Positions 34,808 to 42,424 of a stretch of 44,671 nt of DNA are shown here, piece by piece. Every line of letters begins with the position of its first letter. Position 1 is the first letter of the stretch. The stretch covers positions 1 through 44,671 of the forward strand of contig NZ_JAECZC010000045.1 in the NCBI RefSeq assembly GCF_016056305.1. The letters are read 5' to 3'. Origin of the DNA: Amazonocrinis nigriterrae CENA67 (GTDB lineage Bacteria > Cyanobacteriota > Cyanobacteriia > Cyanobacteriales > Nostocaceae). A program made the position numbers and the translations under genes. The notes beneath the pieces were generated by a model. It was not told the DNA's origin. It did not search any database and saw only the letters and a list, made by a program, of their open reading frames with translations.

Positions 34808-37800
34808 TTATTCATTCAGTAAGTTTTCAGCACAAGCTAGTTGTAGTTGAATGATTTCGCTCATTTGCTTACTGAAATCTTGTCTGGCTTTTAAAAACGC
34901 AGTATGGGATTTTGTTATCCGAGAATTGTTAGCAGTCAGTGTTTGATACTGTGATTGCTTGGAATCAAATATGTTGATTGTGTTGTCAACTTCGTTATTT
35001 GTAACAGTTACAGACGGAATAGCTTGAGGAATCGCCTGTTTAGTGGTAGTTGACTCAGAAAATTGTAGTTGTTCTTGAGGTGCAAAACCGTGTTCAATGA
35101 TAGTTTTCATCTGGACTTCCGCTGGCTGAGTTGTGGCTGGTGAAATATTTTGAAAATGACTATCAGCATTAACAAGTTTTGGATTAACTTTCAAAGAATT
35201 GATGAGTTGTGAGTTGCTGAATGATGGTATATTTTGATGTGGCTTTTGCGAGCGATCGCGTCTGAATTTCTCCGCAATATTTTGGAATAGTTTGCGGTTC
35301 TCTTCACTCAATATTGTGGCGGTAATCGAGTTGCCCCCCAAGGTGACAGTTCTCAATGTTGCTTTCTTTTGAGTAGTAGTTTCTGGGATAGAACTGTAGA
35401 TTGGTGCTAAATTTAAAGCAACTCGATGGCTAACCAGTTTTGCTAATGCTTTGACAATCGAAGTATGGTCATCCATACCTCTACGATTGAGGGATACTGT
35501 GATGTGTTCTTTGTCTTCTAAAATCTTATCGATCCAGCGAGAACAAACACTACCAGCACCAGCTTCAATAAATATTTTCGCACCGTCATTGTAAACACGG
35601 TCAACTAGTTTAGGAAAATCAAGTTGTTGAGAAAGTCCGGTGGCAATACTACGAGCAATTTCACCATCATCAAGTTTGATAGGTTGATACTCAGCAGCAG
35701 AATAAAATACAATATCGGGAATATTTCGCGATGGTAAAGTGTTTAATTTCACCAACTCATCGTACTCCGATCGCATGGCTTCACAATGAATCACATGGTC
35801 GAAGGGAGCAGGAAAAGCATTACAACCTAAAGCTGTAATTACTCGCTGACAAGCTGCTGGTTCACCAGCAATTAATACTTCTTCATCAGTATTAATCTGA
35901 GTTAAATAAACGCGCGGTTCATTTTTCAAACATTCTCTGACCTGAGATGGATTGGCCATGAGAACATAGTTACTCCAAAGATTATTCTCTGAAGTGGCAG
36001 AAGTTTTTGGTAATCCCCAATACTCACGCACAGCATTTTTTGGCCCAGATAATCTATCACCAAACAAAGCTGAAGAGTTAAAGCTGCTACTTCCTTGATA
36101 AAAATTGCTCCAAACTCCTTGGGCAACCATCATACTAGTTTCACCCAAGCTATACCCAAACACATATTTGGGTTTAACTTGAAAATCATCACTAATAATT
36201 GTGGTGATTAATCTGGTAAAAAACATTTCCGCTTCAAACATTGCCAAGGAATCATTTAGCAATCGTTTTTCTAGCGTTTCTAGATGTCTGGTTGACAATT
36301 TATTCAAGCTTCTGGGGAAAACCAACCTCTCCACATCAGCAACACGTTTGTAAATACTTTTCACCATCGAGTCTTCATAGACTCTAGGGAACAAGTGAAA
36401 CAAATTACGACCAATACCAACATAGGAATTAACCGCTGCTGGATAAACGTAAGCAATTTCACCTTTTTTACCCAATGGGTTAGCTGTAAAGTAACTACCT
36501 GCTGGTGTTAACCAGTCTGTCCCCCGGTCAAAAGCGCTGTTTACACCTTTACGGGCTGATTCGATTTCTCTAAGTAATTCTTTTTTGTTACGTCCAGTAA
36601 TTGCTAAAGCATACTTGGCTTGTGATTGTTGTTGAAAAGTAGCAAAAGCAAGGCTTGCAGTAGCTGATAAAGAAGAACTCTGATCAATACTTTGTTGGAG
36701 ATTATCCAAAGCCTCTAGTAAAGTTGCACGCTGGTCGGCTGCTATGGGGAACAGATAAAAAGGCATTTGTTCCAGATAGCTGCTGCTGTATTGTTGTTGG
36801 TCGGGTTCTTCCGACAAGATTAAGTGGGCGTAAGTCCCATCACAGCCGATACTGTTAACCGCTGCAATGCGCCGTGTAGAGTCTTTAGCCAAAAACCAAG
36901 GCCTTGATTCCGTAGCGACATAGAAAGGACTACCTTCCCATACTTGTGGTGCTTTCACACCAGACCAGTTAGGAGTGGCGGGAATGTACTTGTGATAGAG
37001 ACACAAAGCAGTTTTGATTAAACTGGCAATTCCTGAAGCTACGTGAGTGTGACCGATATTAGCTTTGACGCTACCAATAGCACAGTGCAAACCATTTCCC
37101 ACCGAAGGATAAGCCTGTATTAAGCCAGTGATTTCTGCTTCATCTTCATGAGGTACACCACTACCGCAAACTTCTACATACTTAACTTCGGCGGCTTGAA
37201 TACCTGCTTGCTGAAAAGCTTCATGACAAACTTGGGTAACCGTTGCAGCATCGCCAGAACTAGAGTAGACTTGCCCAAAACTCAAGGCATCAACAACTGC
37301 ATAGATGCGATCGCCATTTTCTTTAGCAGTATCATAACGCTTGAGTACAACTGCCCCAGCACCTTCGCCAATTATCCAACCGTTGACTCTTTGGTCATAA
37401 CTCAAGGTATTGGCACCTGTGTTAATTGTTGCCAACTGATTTCGCAACAAAACACTTTCTACCCCGCCAGCTAAATCAACGGCACCGACCACAACTGCAT
37501 CTGCTTCCCCAGAAATCAGTAGCATTTGTGCCACTTCCAACGCCTTGAAAGCGGAGGTTTCCACCCCTGTGATAGTGAACGAAGGCCCGGTAAAATTCCA
37601 CAACGAAGAAACCCGACTCGCCATGATGTTAGCGATGTAACTGAGATATTCACCAATATCTACTTGATGGTGGACGCTATCTTTAACAATGGTTTCCAGT
37701 TGGGCAATTTGTTCTTGGGGTAAAGTGATTTCCGCAGCGTTTAAACCATCTTTAATCTGCCAAGACAAATCCCAGCGTTGTTGTAGCTGGTGGACAGACA

Positions 37801-38188
37801 ACTCCGTCTCAGCCGCAATAATCACTGCCACATTACCGCCTTCTGGGATTTTCGCATCTTTGAGGGCGCGATCGGCAACCTTTAGCAGTAATAGTTGTTG
37901 CGGGTTGAGTTTTTCTACTTCATTGGGAGGGATTTTGTAACCTAAAGTATCAATGTCAAAATCTGTAATGTATGCCCCTATCGGTGCCTTTCCCTCTGCT
38001 AAACCGTACTCTTTGAGTAAGTCTTTTTGTGCTTCTATGCCATACCATCTTTTCGGCGGTAGGGAAATAAAATGCTGTTTGCCATCATAAATACTACGTT
38101 CAAAAGCATCTAATCCATTGCACTCACCGAAAAAGGCATCCATGCCGACAATGGCAATTCTATTACTTTCTTGTTCAAACATCATCAA
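34808..38188 (-). CDS. hglC: HglC-type subunit: KS-like (no active Cys) plus acyltransferase
   Basis: This 1126-residue protein has a ketosynthase-like domain (about 10-460) whose active-site Cys is replaced: the nucleophile elbow reads VETSA at 209-213. Other KS features (NIGH around 377-380, GEGAGAVVLKR at 274-284) remain, so it resembles a chain-length factor or PfaB-type KS-like partner. An acyltransferase domain follows (about 575-900) with GYSLG carrying nucleophile S680; the ~200 C-terminal residues are low-complexity and helical. The AT would load malonyl units onto the ACPs, and the KS-like part would pair with the active KS from the gene upstream. The hglC symbol is by gene order and domain fit. 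The start at one of three consecutive Met codons is uncertain by two residues. Confidence 0.87.
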   Translation of the reverse strand: MMMFEQESNRIAIVGMDAFFGECNGLDAFERSIYDGKQHFISLPPKRWYGIEAQKDLLKEYGLAEGKAPIGAYITDFDIDTLGYKIPPNEVEKLNPQQLLLLKVADRALKDAKIPEGGNVAVIIAAETELSVHQLQQRWDLSWQIKDGLNAAEITLPQEQIAQLETIVKDSVHHQVDIGEYLSYIANIMASRVSSLWNFTGPSFTITGVETSAFKALEVAQMLLISGEADAVVVGAVDLAGGVESVLLRNQLATINTGANTLSYDQRVNGWIIGEGAGAVVLKRYDTAKENGDRIYAVVDALSFGQVYSSSGDAATVTQVCHEAFQQAGIQAAEVKYVEVCGSGVPHEDEAEITGLIQAYPSVGNGLHCAIGSVKANIGHTHVASGIASLIKTALCLYHKYIPATPNWSGVKAPQVWEGSPFYVATESRPWFLAKDSTRRIAAVNSIGCDGTYAHLILSEEPDQQQYSSSYLEQMPFYLFPIAADQRATLLEALDNLQQSIDQSSSLSATASLAFATFQQQSQAKYALAITGRNKKELLREIESARKGVNSAFDRGTDWLTPAGSYFTANPLGKKGEIAYVYPAAVNSYVGIGRNLFHLFPRVYEDSMVKSIYKRVADVERLVFPRSLNKLSTRHLETLEKRLLNDSLAMFEAEMFFTRLITTIISDDFQVKPKYVFGYSLGETSMMVAQGVWSNFYQGSSSFNSSALFGDRLSGPKNAVREYWGLPKTSATSENNLWSNYVLMANPSQVRECLKNEPRVYLTQINTDEEVLIAGEPAACQRVITALGCNAFPAPFDHVIHCEAMRSEYDELVKLNTLPSRNIPDIVFYSAAEYQPIKLDDGEIARSIATGLSQQLDFPKLVDRVYNDGAKIFIEAGAGSVCSRWIDKILEDKEHITVSLNRRGMDDHTSIVKALAKLVSHRVALNLAPIYSSIPETTTQKKATLRTVTLGGNSITATILSEENRKLFQNIAEKFRRDRSQKPHQNIPSFSNSQLINSLKVNPKLVNADSHFQNISPATTQPAEVQMKTIIEHGFAPQEQLQFSESTTTKQAIPQAIPSVTVTNNEVDNTINIFDSKQSQYQTLTANNSRITKSHTAFLKARQDFSKQMSEIIQLQLACAENLLNE

Positions 38189-38249
38189 TTAAAGTGTGAG
38201 GGGTGAAATATCAAGTTAGGACTTACGCAGTAATTCTTTAAAACTCTTC

Positions 38250-38282
38250 TTTCTCTGCGTCCTTGGCGTCTTGGCGGTTCGT
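38250..38282. repeat. CTCTGCG/CTTGGCG repeat in the hglD-hglC gap
   Basis: TTTCTCTGCGTCCTTGGCGT followed by CTTGGCGGTTCG. It is a single-arm copy of the repeat family found in the other gaps of this locus. Confidence 0.65.
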
Positions 38283-38324
38283 TTATTCAACATTCTCCGA
38301 AGTTTAAAATACAAAATTCATACT

Positions 38325-39683
38325 TCATCCTTCCTTCGTCTGTTCAATAATTAGGTGTGAATTAGTGCCACCAAAACCAAAAGCACTTAAAGCCGCATAT
38401 TTAGTTTTTGCATTCGGCCACGGCGTTGGAGTTCGCACAATTGTTTTAGCAGAAATGATATTATCTTCCGAACCGAGAGGTTCATTCACATTAATAGTTG
38501 CTGGAATCACATCACCAGACATACTCAGAATCGTTTTAGCCAAGCCAACCATACCGGCTGCAACTAACAAGTGCCCGACATTGGCCTTAGTAGAACCAAT
38601 TAAAGGAGATGCTTGGTGTTGTCCAAAAAAGCTTTCTATGGAGTTGAATTCCGTAGTATCTCCCAACAAAGTGCCAGTAGCATGACACTCCATATAATCA
38701 ATAGCTTGGGGAGAAAGTTGTGCCTCCTTATAGGCTCGTTCAAAAGCTAGTATTTGCCCTTGAGAATTAGGGCTGAGAAAATGCTTACCTTTACCATCAT
38801 TAGAGAGTCCGTTACCACAAATGGTAGCTAAAATTTTATCACCATCTCTGATGGCATCGCTATATCGTTTTAGCACAACCATCCCAATACCTTCGGATGT
38901 AATTAATCCTCTTGATGCTTGATCTAGAGGAGAACTAATACCATTTTCAGGATATCCTTGAATTCCAGAAAATAACATGCGTATAAACAGTGGGTCTGAA
39001 CAACTAATTGCACCAGCTAGCATCAAATCAGCTTTGCGTGACCACAAATAATGAGATGCCAATTTCATGGCATAAAACGATGAAGAACAAGCTGCATCTA
39101 TACAAAAATGAGTACTAGATAAAGAGAGAGCTTGGGCGATTAATGCAGCAGGAAAACCGCACACCATAGCATTGTATGGGGATGCTTTGGTGGTTGTTGG
39201 TAAAGCTGAAAGATGAAAATCTTGGTCTTGTAAAAGTTCTGCGATCGCAGGGTCAATGGTTTGCCGATAAATGGGTGCAACTAACTGATTTGATAACTTT
39301 GTAGGTAAAGATAAAGCTCCTAAGATTACGCCACATTTTGCAAGTACATTTCTGTTTCCCCAATAACCACTCTGCACAATTGCTTGCTTGGCAGCATAAA
39401 GCGACCATTTAAAGGTGTTGTCTAAGCTTTCTACAAATTCTGTTGGCAGATTGTATTCGCTGGCATCAAATTTAAAATTGCGAATGAATCCTCCTCGAAG
39501 GAAGTAGGTTTTTTCTGGTTTGCCTTTAATTGGGTCGTAAAATATTGCAGGATCTACGCCTATTTCTTCAACAGTTACAGATGATGTTGAATCTTTTTCT
39601 TCGGTAAGATTCTGCCAAAATTGCTCAGGGTTGTTAGCATCAGGGAAGAGGCATGATAATCCGATAATGGCTATTTTTTCCAC
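38325..39683 (-). CDS. hglD: HglD-type beta-ketoacyl synthase
   Basis: This 452-residue stand-alone ketosynthase of PKS type has the complete catalytic set: C199 in DAACSSS, H334 in ECHATGT and H371 in ANVGH, plus the closing FGFGGTNSHLI. It condenses malonyl units with the growing chain. PUFA and hgl synthases use such a KS with a KS-like partner, here encoded by the next gene 136 bases downstream. The start MEKIAIIGLSCLFPDA is the classical KS N-terminus and is firm. The symbol hglD rests on gene order. The upstream gap (534 bases) is long for an operon and carries two repeat copies. Confidence 0.87.
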   Translation of the reverse strand: MEKIAIIGLSCLFPDANNPEQFWQNLTEEKDSTSSVTVEEIGVDPAIFYDPIKGKPEKTYFLRGGFIRNFKFDASEYNLPTEFVESLDNTFKWSLYAAKQAIVQSGYWGNRNVLAKCGVILGALSLPTKLSNQLVAPIYRQTIDPAIAELLQDQDFHLSALPTTTKASPYNAMVCGFPAALIAQALSLSSTHFCIDAACSSSFYAMKLASHYLWSRKADLMLAGAISCSDPLFIRMLFSGIQGYPENGISSPLDQASRGLITSEGIGMVVLKRYSDAIRDGDKILATICGNGLSNDGKGKHFLSPNSQGQILAFERAYKEAQLSPQAIDYMECHATGTLLGDTTEFNSIESFFGQHQASPLIGSTKANVGHLLVAAGMVGLAKTILSMSGDVIPATINVNEPLGSEDNIISAKTIVRTPTPWPNAKTKYAALSAFGFGGTNSHLIIEQTKEG

Positions 39684-40217
39684 TACTGATTCCTCGTTGG
39701 GGTATTAGGTTACAGGGCAATTTTTCAGGGCAGCCAGAAGGATTTACGCTCCCTAATTTGGACGGTATTTACGCAGTTACTCAAACTTGAAAGGATTTAC
39801 GGAGAGTTTTGGACAGGCAGAGATGTCAGCTACTTCTGTCTTGCTGCAAGAATACCTAATTTTTTTATCTCACGCAGAGGCGCAGAGAGCGCAGAGAGTA
39901 GAATATAATATCAGCTTATTATAGCAATCCTAAATGATTTATGAAGTTACTAACTTTTTTTCTTACTGTCCAGCGGCGGCTCTGCTGCTTTAGACTTTTC
40001 TGTAGTAGTTTTTTTAAAACCAAATTTCACAACTTCAATAGGATTGCTATGGCTAAATAAGTGTGAGTAATTACTTAACAGTAATTGCCTCTACAAATTC
40101 TTGGCGCTCTTGGCGTCTTGGCGGTTCGTTAAGCTTGAGATAATCTCTGTGTCTTTGTGTCTTTGTGGTTGATCAAAAATTTAACCACAGAGACACAAAG
40201 ACACAAAGGAAAGAGGT
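39684..40217. other. Repeat-filled gap between hglG-like and hglD-like genes
   Basis: No gene. It contains CACGCAGAGGCGCAGAGAGC at about 39872-39900 and a long hairpin at about 40098-40210 (CTTGGCGTCTTGGCGGTTCG, then TCTGTGTCTTTGTGTCTTTG with its complement CCACAGAGACACAAAGACAC). A further promoter for the downstream genes could be here, but I see no clear motif. Confidence 0.6.
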
Positions 40218-41951
40218 TTATTTACGCTTATGTAGATTCATTGGTGCAATCACGGCTTTTGCTCCTAAGATACGTGAGTAAATTTTTCCTTCTGTATCGT
40301 GGAGGAAAAAATTAGCAGTTACACCAGTGGCTGTTTTATTCTCGACTTCGCAAGAAACATAAAAGGGTGCGTTGCAGGGTACGGTTCTAAATTGTTCGGA
40401 ATGTGTTAATTGTCCCGGTAAACAAACTTCTTGATGAAAATGGTTCAACCAAATCCATAAAGCTTGTGTACTCAAGTCTGTTGTGTAGGGATTATGCCAT
40501 TGTACGGGGAATTGTCCTTGTTCTCTGGCTGTGATTTCTTGCCAAAAACATTCGATGGTAATTTTTGTGGGATTAATATTTAAGACTCGGACAATTTTCT
40601 GAAAGGCTGGCCCATGAAATAGTGAGGAATCACCGTTTTGATAGAAGTCTTTGCCCGTAGTTGTGATAATGTTATCTTCGGTCAAATTCACATCTTCATA
40701 AATGGGAGCCTCTGGCAATTTTCGCACTAGTTTTATTTGTGCTTTGTAATGGAAATGAGTTTTACCTGTGGTGGTATTACTCAAGATTGTAGTTTCAAAT
40801 TCAATGAAATCAGACTCAGCTTTGGCAATTTCTTGTATTTCTAAAATGTGTTCCTGGGGTGAGTTTTCACCAAATGTAATTCCTTTTAAAACTTTGAAGT
40901 TTTTGCAACTCAAATAGGTGTAACCTGGATAAAGTTCTTCACAAGCATTAATCATCCAGGACATAGCACAGGTAGCTGGTAATACTGGTGAACCTGCAAT
41001 TGTATGATCGTGTAAAAAGGGATTGGCTTCTACTGTCATCCGGCGACGGATGCGATAGCTTCGTAGTTCTGGTTCTAAAGGTGCTGGTGGCCGAATGGTG
41101 GGACTACCAATCACAACTTGTGTGGTTGCATGATGAGCAGGATGCAGTTCGTTGACAAGCATTTGTGTGCCAACATCTACAGGGATAATGTCAATTCCGC
41201 GTTCAGCAAAAGCTTTTTTGAGTTCTGGTGTCACCATACCACTATCCCAACCTCCCCAATTAATAGCAACTACGTGACATTGAGGATATTGTTGCTTGAT
41301 TAAATGGGCTGATTTGTTGAGAATTTCGTTAGCGATCGCATAATCAGATTGTCCCTGATTACCATAAAATCCAGTAACTGAAGAGAACAATACTAAATGC
41401 TCTAGTTGGTTGGGATTGACACAACTCAGTAAATTCTCTAGCCCTTGCACTTTAGCAGTATAAACTTTTTCAAAATCTTGGTCGGTTTTCTTTTCAATCA
41501 ATTTATCGGCTAAATTTCCCGCACCGTGGATAATGCCTGTGATTGTTCCTGTGCGTGCAACAGCGGCGGCTAATTTATTTTGTAATTCTGCAACATTTGT
41601 AACATCAACGCTGATATATTCTGCTTTTGCTCCTGTTTGTTGAATTGCTACCAAGGTATTTTTTATTTCTCGGCTAGAAGCAATTTTGTTATATATCTTT
41701 TGTACGCTCATGGGTGTAGGCTTCTCTCCTTGAGAAAGCAGATTTTCCATGATGCGTTTTTTTAATACCGATTCTTCAAAACAATCCTGGGCAAAATCTG
41801 GCTCGGTTTCTAAGACTTCTGAACGACCGAGGAGGATGAATGTAGAAGGTTGATGTTGTGCCATTTTGATAGCACATTGAGCAGTAATTCCTTTTGCACC
41901 GCCACTGACGAGGAAGACAGATGAGGGGCGAACCTGGGTTTGTGTAGTCAT
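40218..41951 (-). CDS. hglG: HglG-type ketoreductase (catalytic half) plus dehydratase
   Basis: This 577-residue protein has an N-terminal catalytic ketoreductase half (about 8-275) with the NADPH loop SGGAKG (16-21) and catalytic S191, Y204 and N208 (FSSVTGFYGNQGQSDYAIAN). A dehydratase hot-dog pair (about 295-570) follows, with H316 in HDHTIAGSPVLPA and a second-half D492/Q496 (TTDLSTQALWIW). It begins abruptly at the catalytic KR half: the structural half of the same KR is the C-terminus of the preceding gene (42425-44623). So reduction needs both proteins. It reduces the 3-keto group and dehydrates the alcohol for the PfaD-type enoyl reductase. The hglG symbol is by gene order. Confidence 0.86.
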   Translation of the reverse strand: MTTQTQVRPSSVFLVSGGAKGITAQCAIKMAQHQPSTFILLGRSEVLETEPDFAQDCFEESVLKKRIMENLLSQGEKPTPMSVQKIYNKIASSREIKNTLVAIQQTGAKAEYISVDVTNVAELQNKLAAAVARTGTITGIIHGAGNLADKLIEKKTDQDFEKVYTAKVQGLENLLSCVNPNQLEHLVLFSSVTGFYGNQGQSDYAIANEILNKSAHLIKQQYPQCHVVAINWGGWDSGMVTPELKKAFAERGIDIIPVDVGTQMLVNELHPAHHATTQVVIGSPTIRPPAPLEPELRSYRIRRRMTVEANPFLHDHTIAGSPVLPATCAMSWMINACEELYPGYTYLSCKNFKVLKGITFGENSPQEHILEIQEIAKAESDFIEFETTILSNTTTGKTHFHYKAQIKLVRKLPEAPIYEDVNLTEDNIITTTGKDFYQNGDSSLFHGPAFQKIVRVLNINPTKITIECFWQEITAREQGQFPVQWHNPYTTDLSTQALWIWLNHFHQEVCLPGQLTHSEQFRTVPCNAPFYVSCEVENKTATGVTANFFLHDTEGKIYSRILGAKAVIAPMNLHKRK

Positions 41952-42223
41952 ATTATTTGAGTTTGGGAATTATTGGATTTTGGCTCACGCAGACGAGGAC
42001 ACTTGCACAGGAAGGCTCTGCCGACTTGAGGAGCCAGTGCGTTGCGGAGGTTCCCTCCGTTGTAGCAACTGGCGTCAAAGTGTCCGTCGCGCAAAGGCGC
42101 AGAGAGAAAGATTGAGTTTCGTGCTGCTATTGATTACTTGTCTTCCTCCTCTGCGTTCTCTGCGCCTCTGTGGTAGCCTGCGGCAAGCCGCTGCGCGTCT
42201 ACGTAAAAAAAAATTTAAGTAAT
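41952..42223. repeat. Composite repeat in the hglF-hglG gap
   Basis: It contains CACGCAGACGAGGACACTTG, the GGAGCCAGTGCGTTGC hairpin (42030-42074, related to 9409), CGCAAAGGCGCAGAGAG at about 42090 and its near complement CTCTGCGTTCTCTGCGCCTC at about 42150. One small repeat (the GCCAGT hairpin) appears nested inside another (the CTCTGCG hairpin). Confidence 0.7.
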
Positions 42224-42406
42224 CTAGCAGTTAGCCTTAAGGGGTGGAAGTTCAGGGAGTTCGGGAAGTTCAGGTAGAGGAGGTAGAGGAGGTAGAGAAG
42301 GTGGTGGTGAAAGCTCAGGTACACTCTTGGGAGGAGACACAGGAGGAAACTCCGGTAAAGGCGGGAACTCTGGTAGAGGGGGTAACTCTGGTAAAAGTTC
42401 TTCCAT
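42224..42406 (-). CDS. Small proline-rich ORF between the split KR genes
   Basis: A 60-residue frame (MEELLPELPPLPEFPPLPEF, then more PxLP/PEL repeats, ending LPPLKANC) lies 18 bases after the stop of the ACP-KR gene on the same strand. GAGGGGGAAC lies 5-14 bases before the ATG, a good ribosome-binding site. More than a third of the residues are Pro, with Leu and Glu making up most of the rest. It could be a short tether that joins proteins, or chance coding of a GGTAGAGGA-type simple repeat. I know no family for it. Confidence 0.4.
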   Translation of the reverse strand: MEELLPELPPLPEFPPLPEFPPVSPPKSVPELSPPPSLPPLPPLPELPELPELPPLKANC

Positions 42407-42424
42407 TAGTTCCCCCTCATCCCT

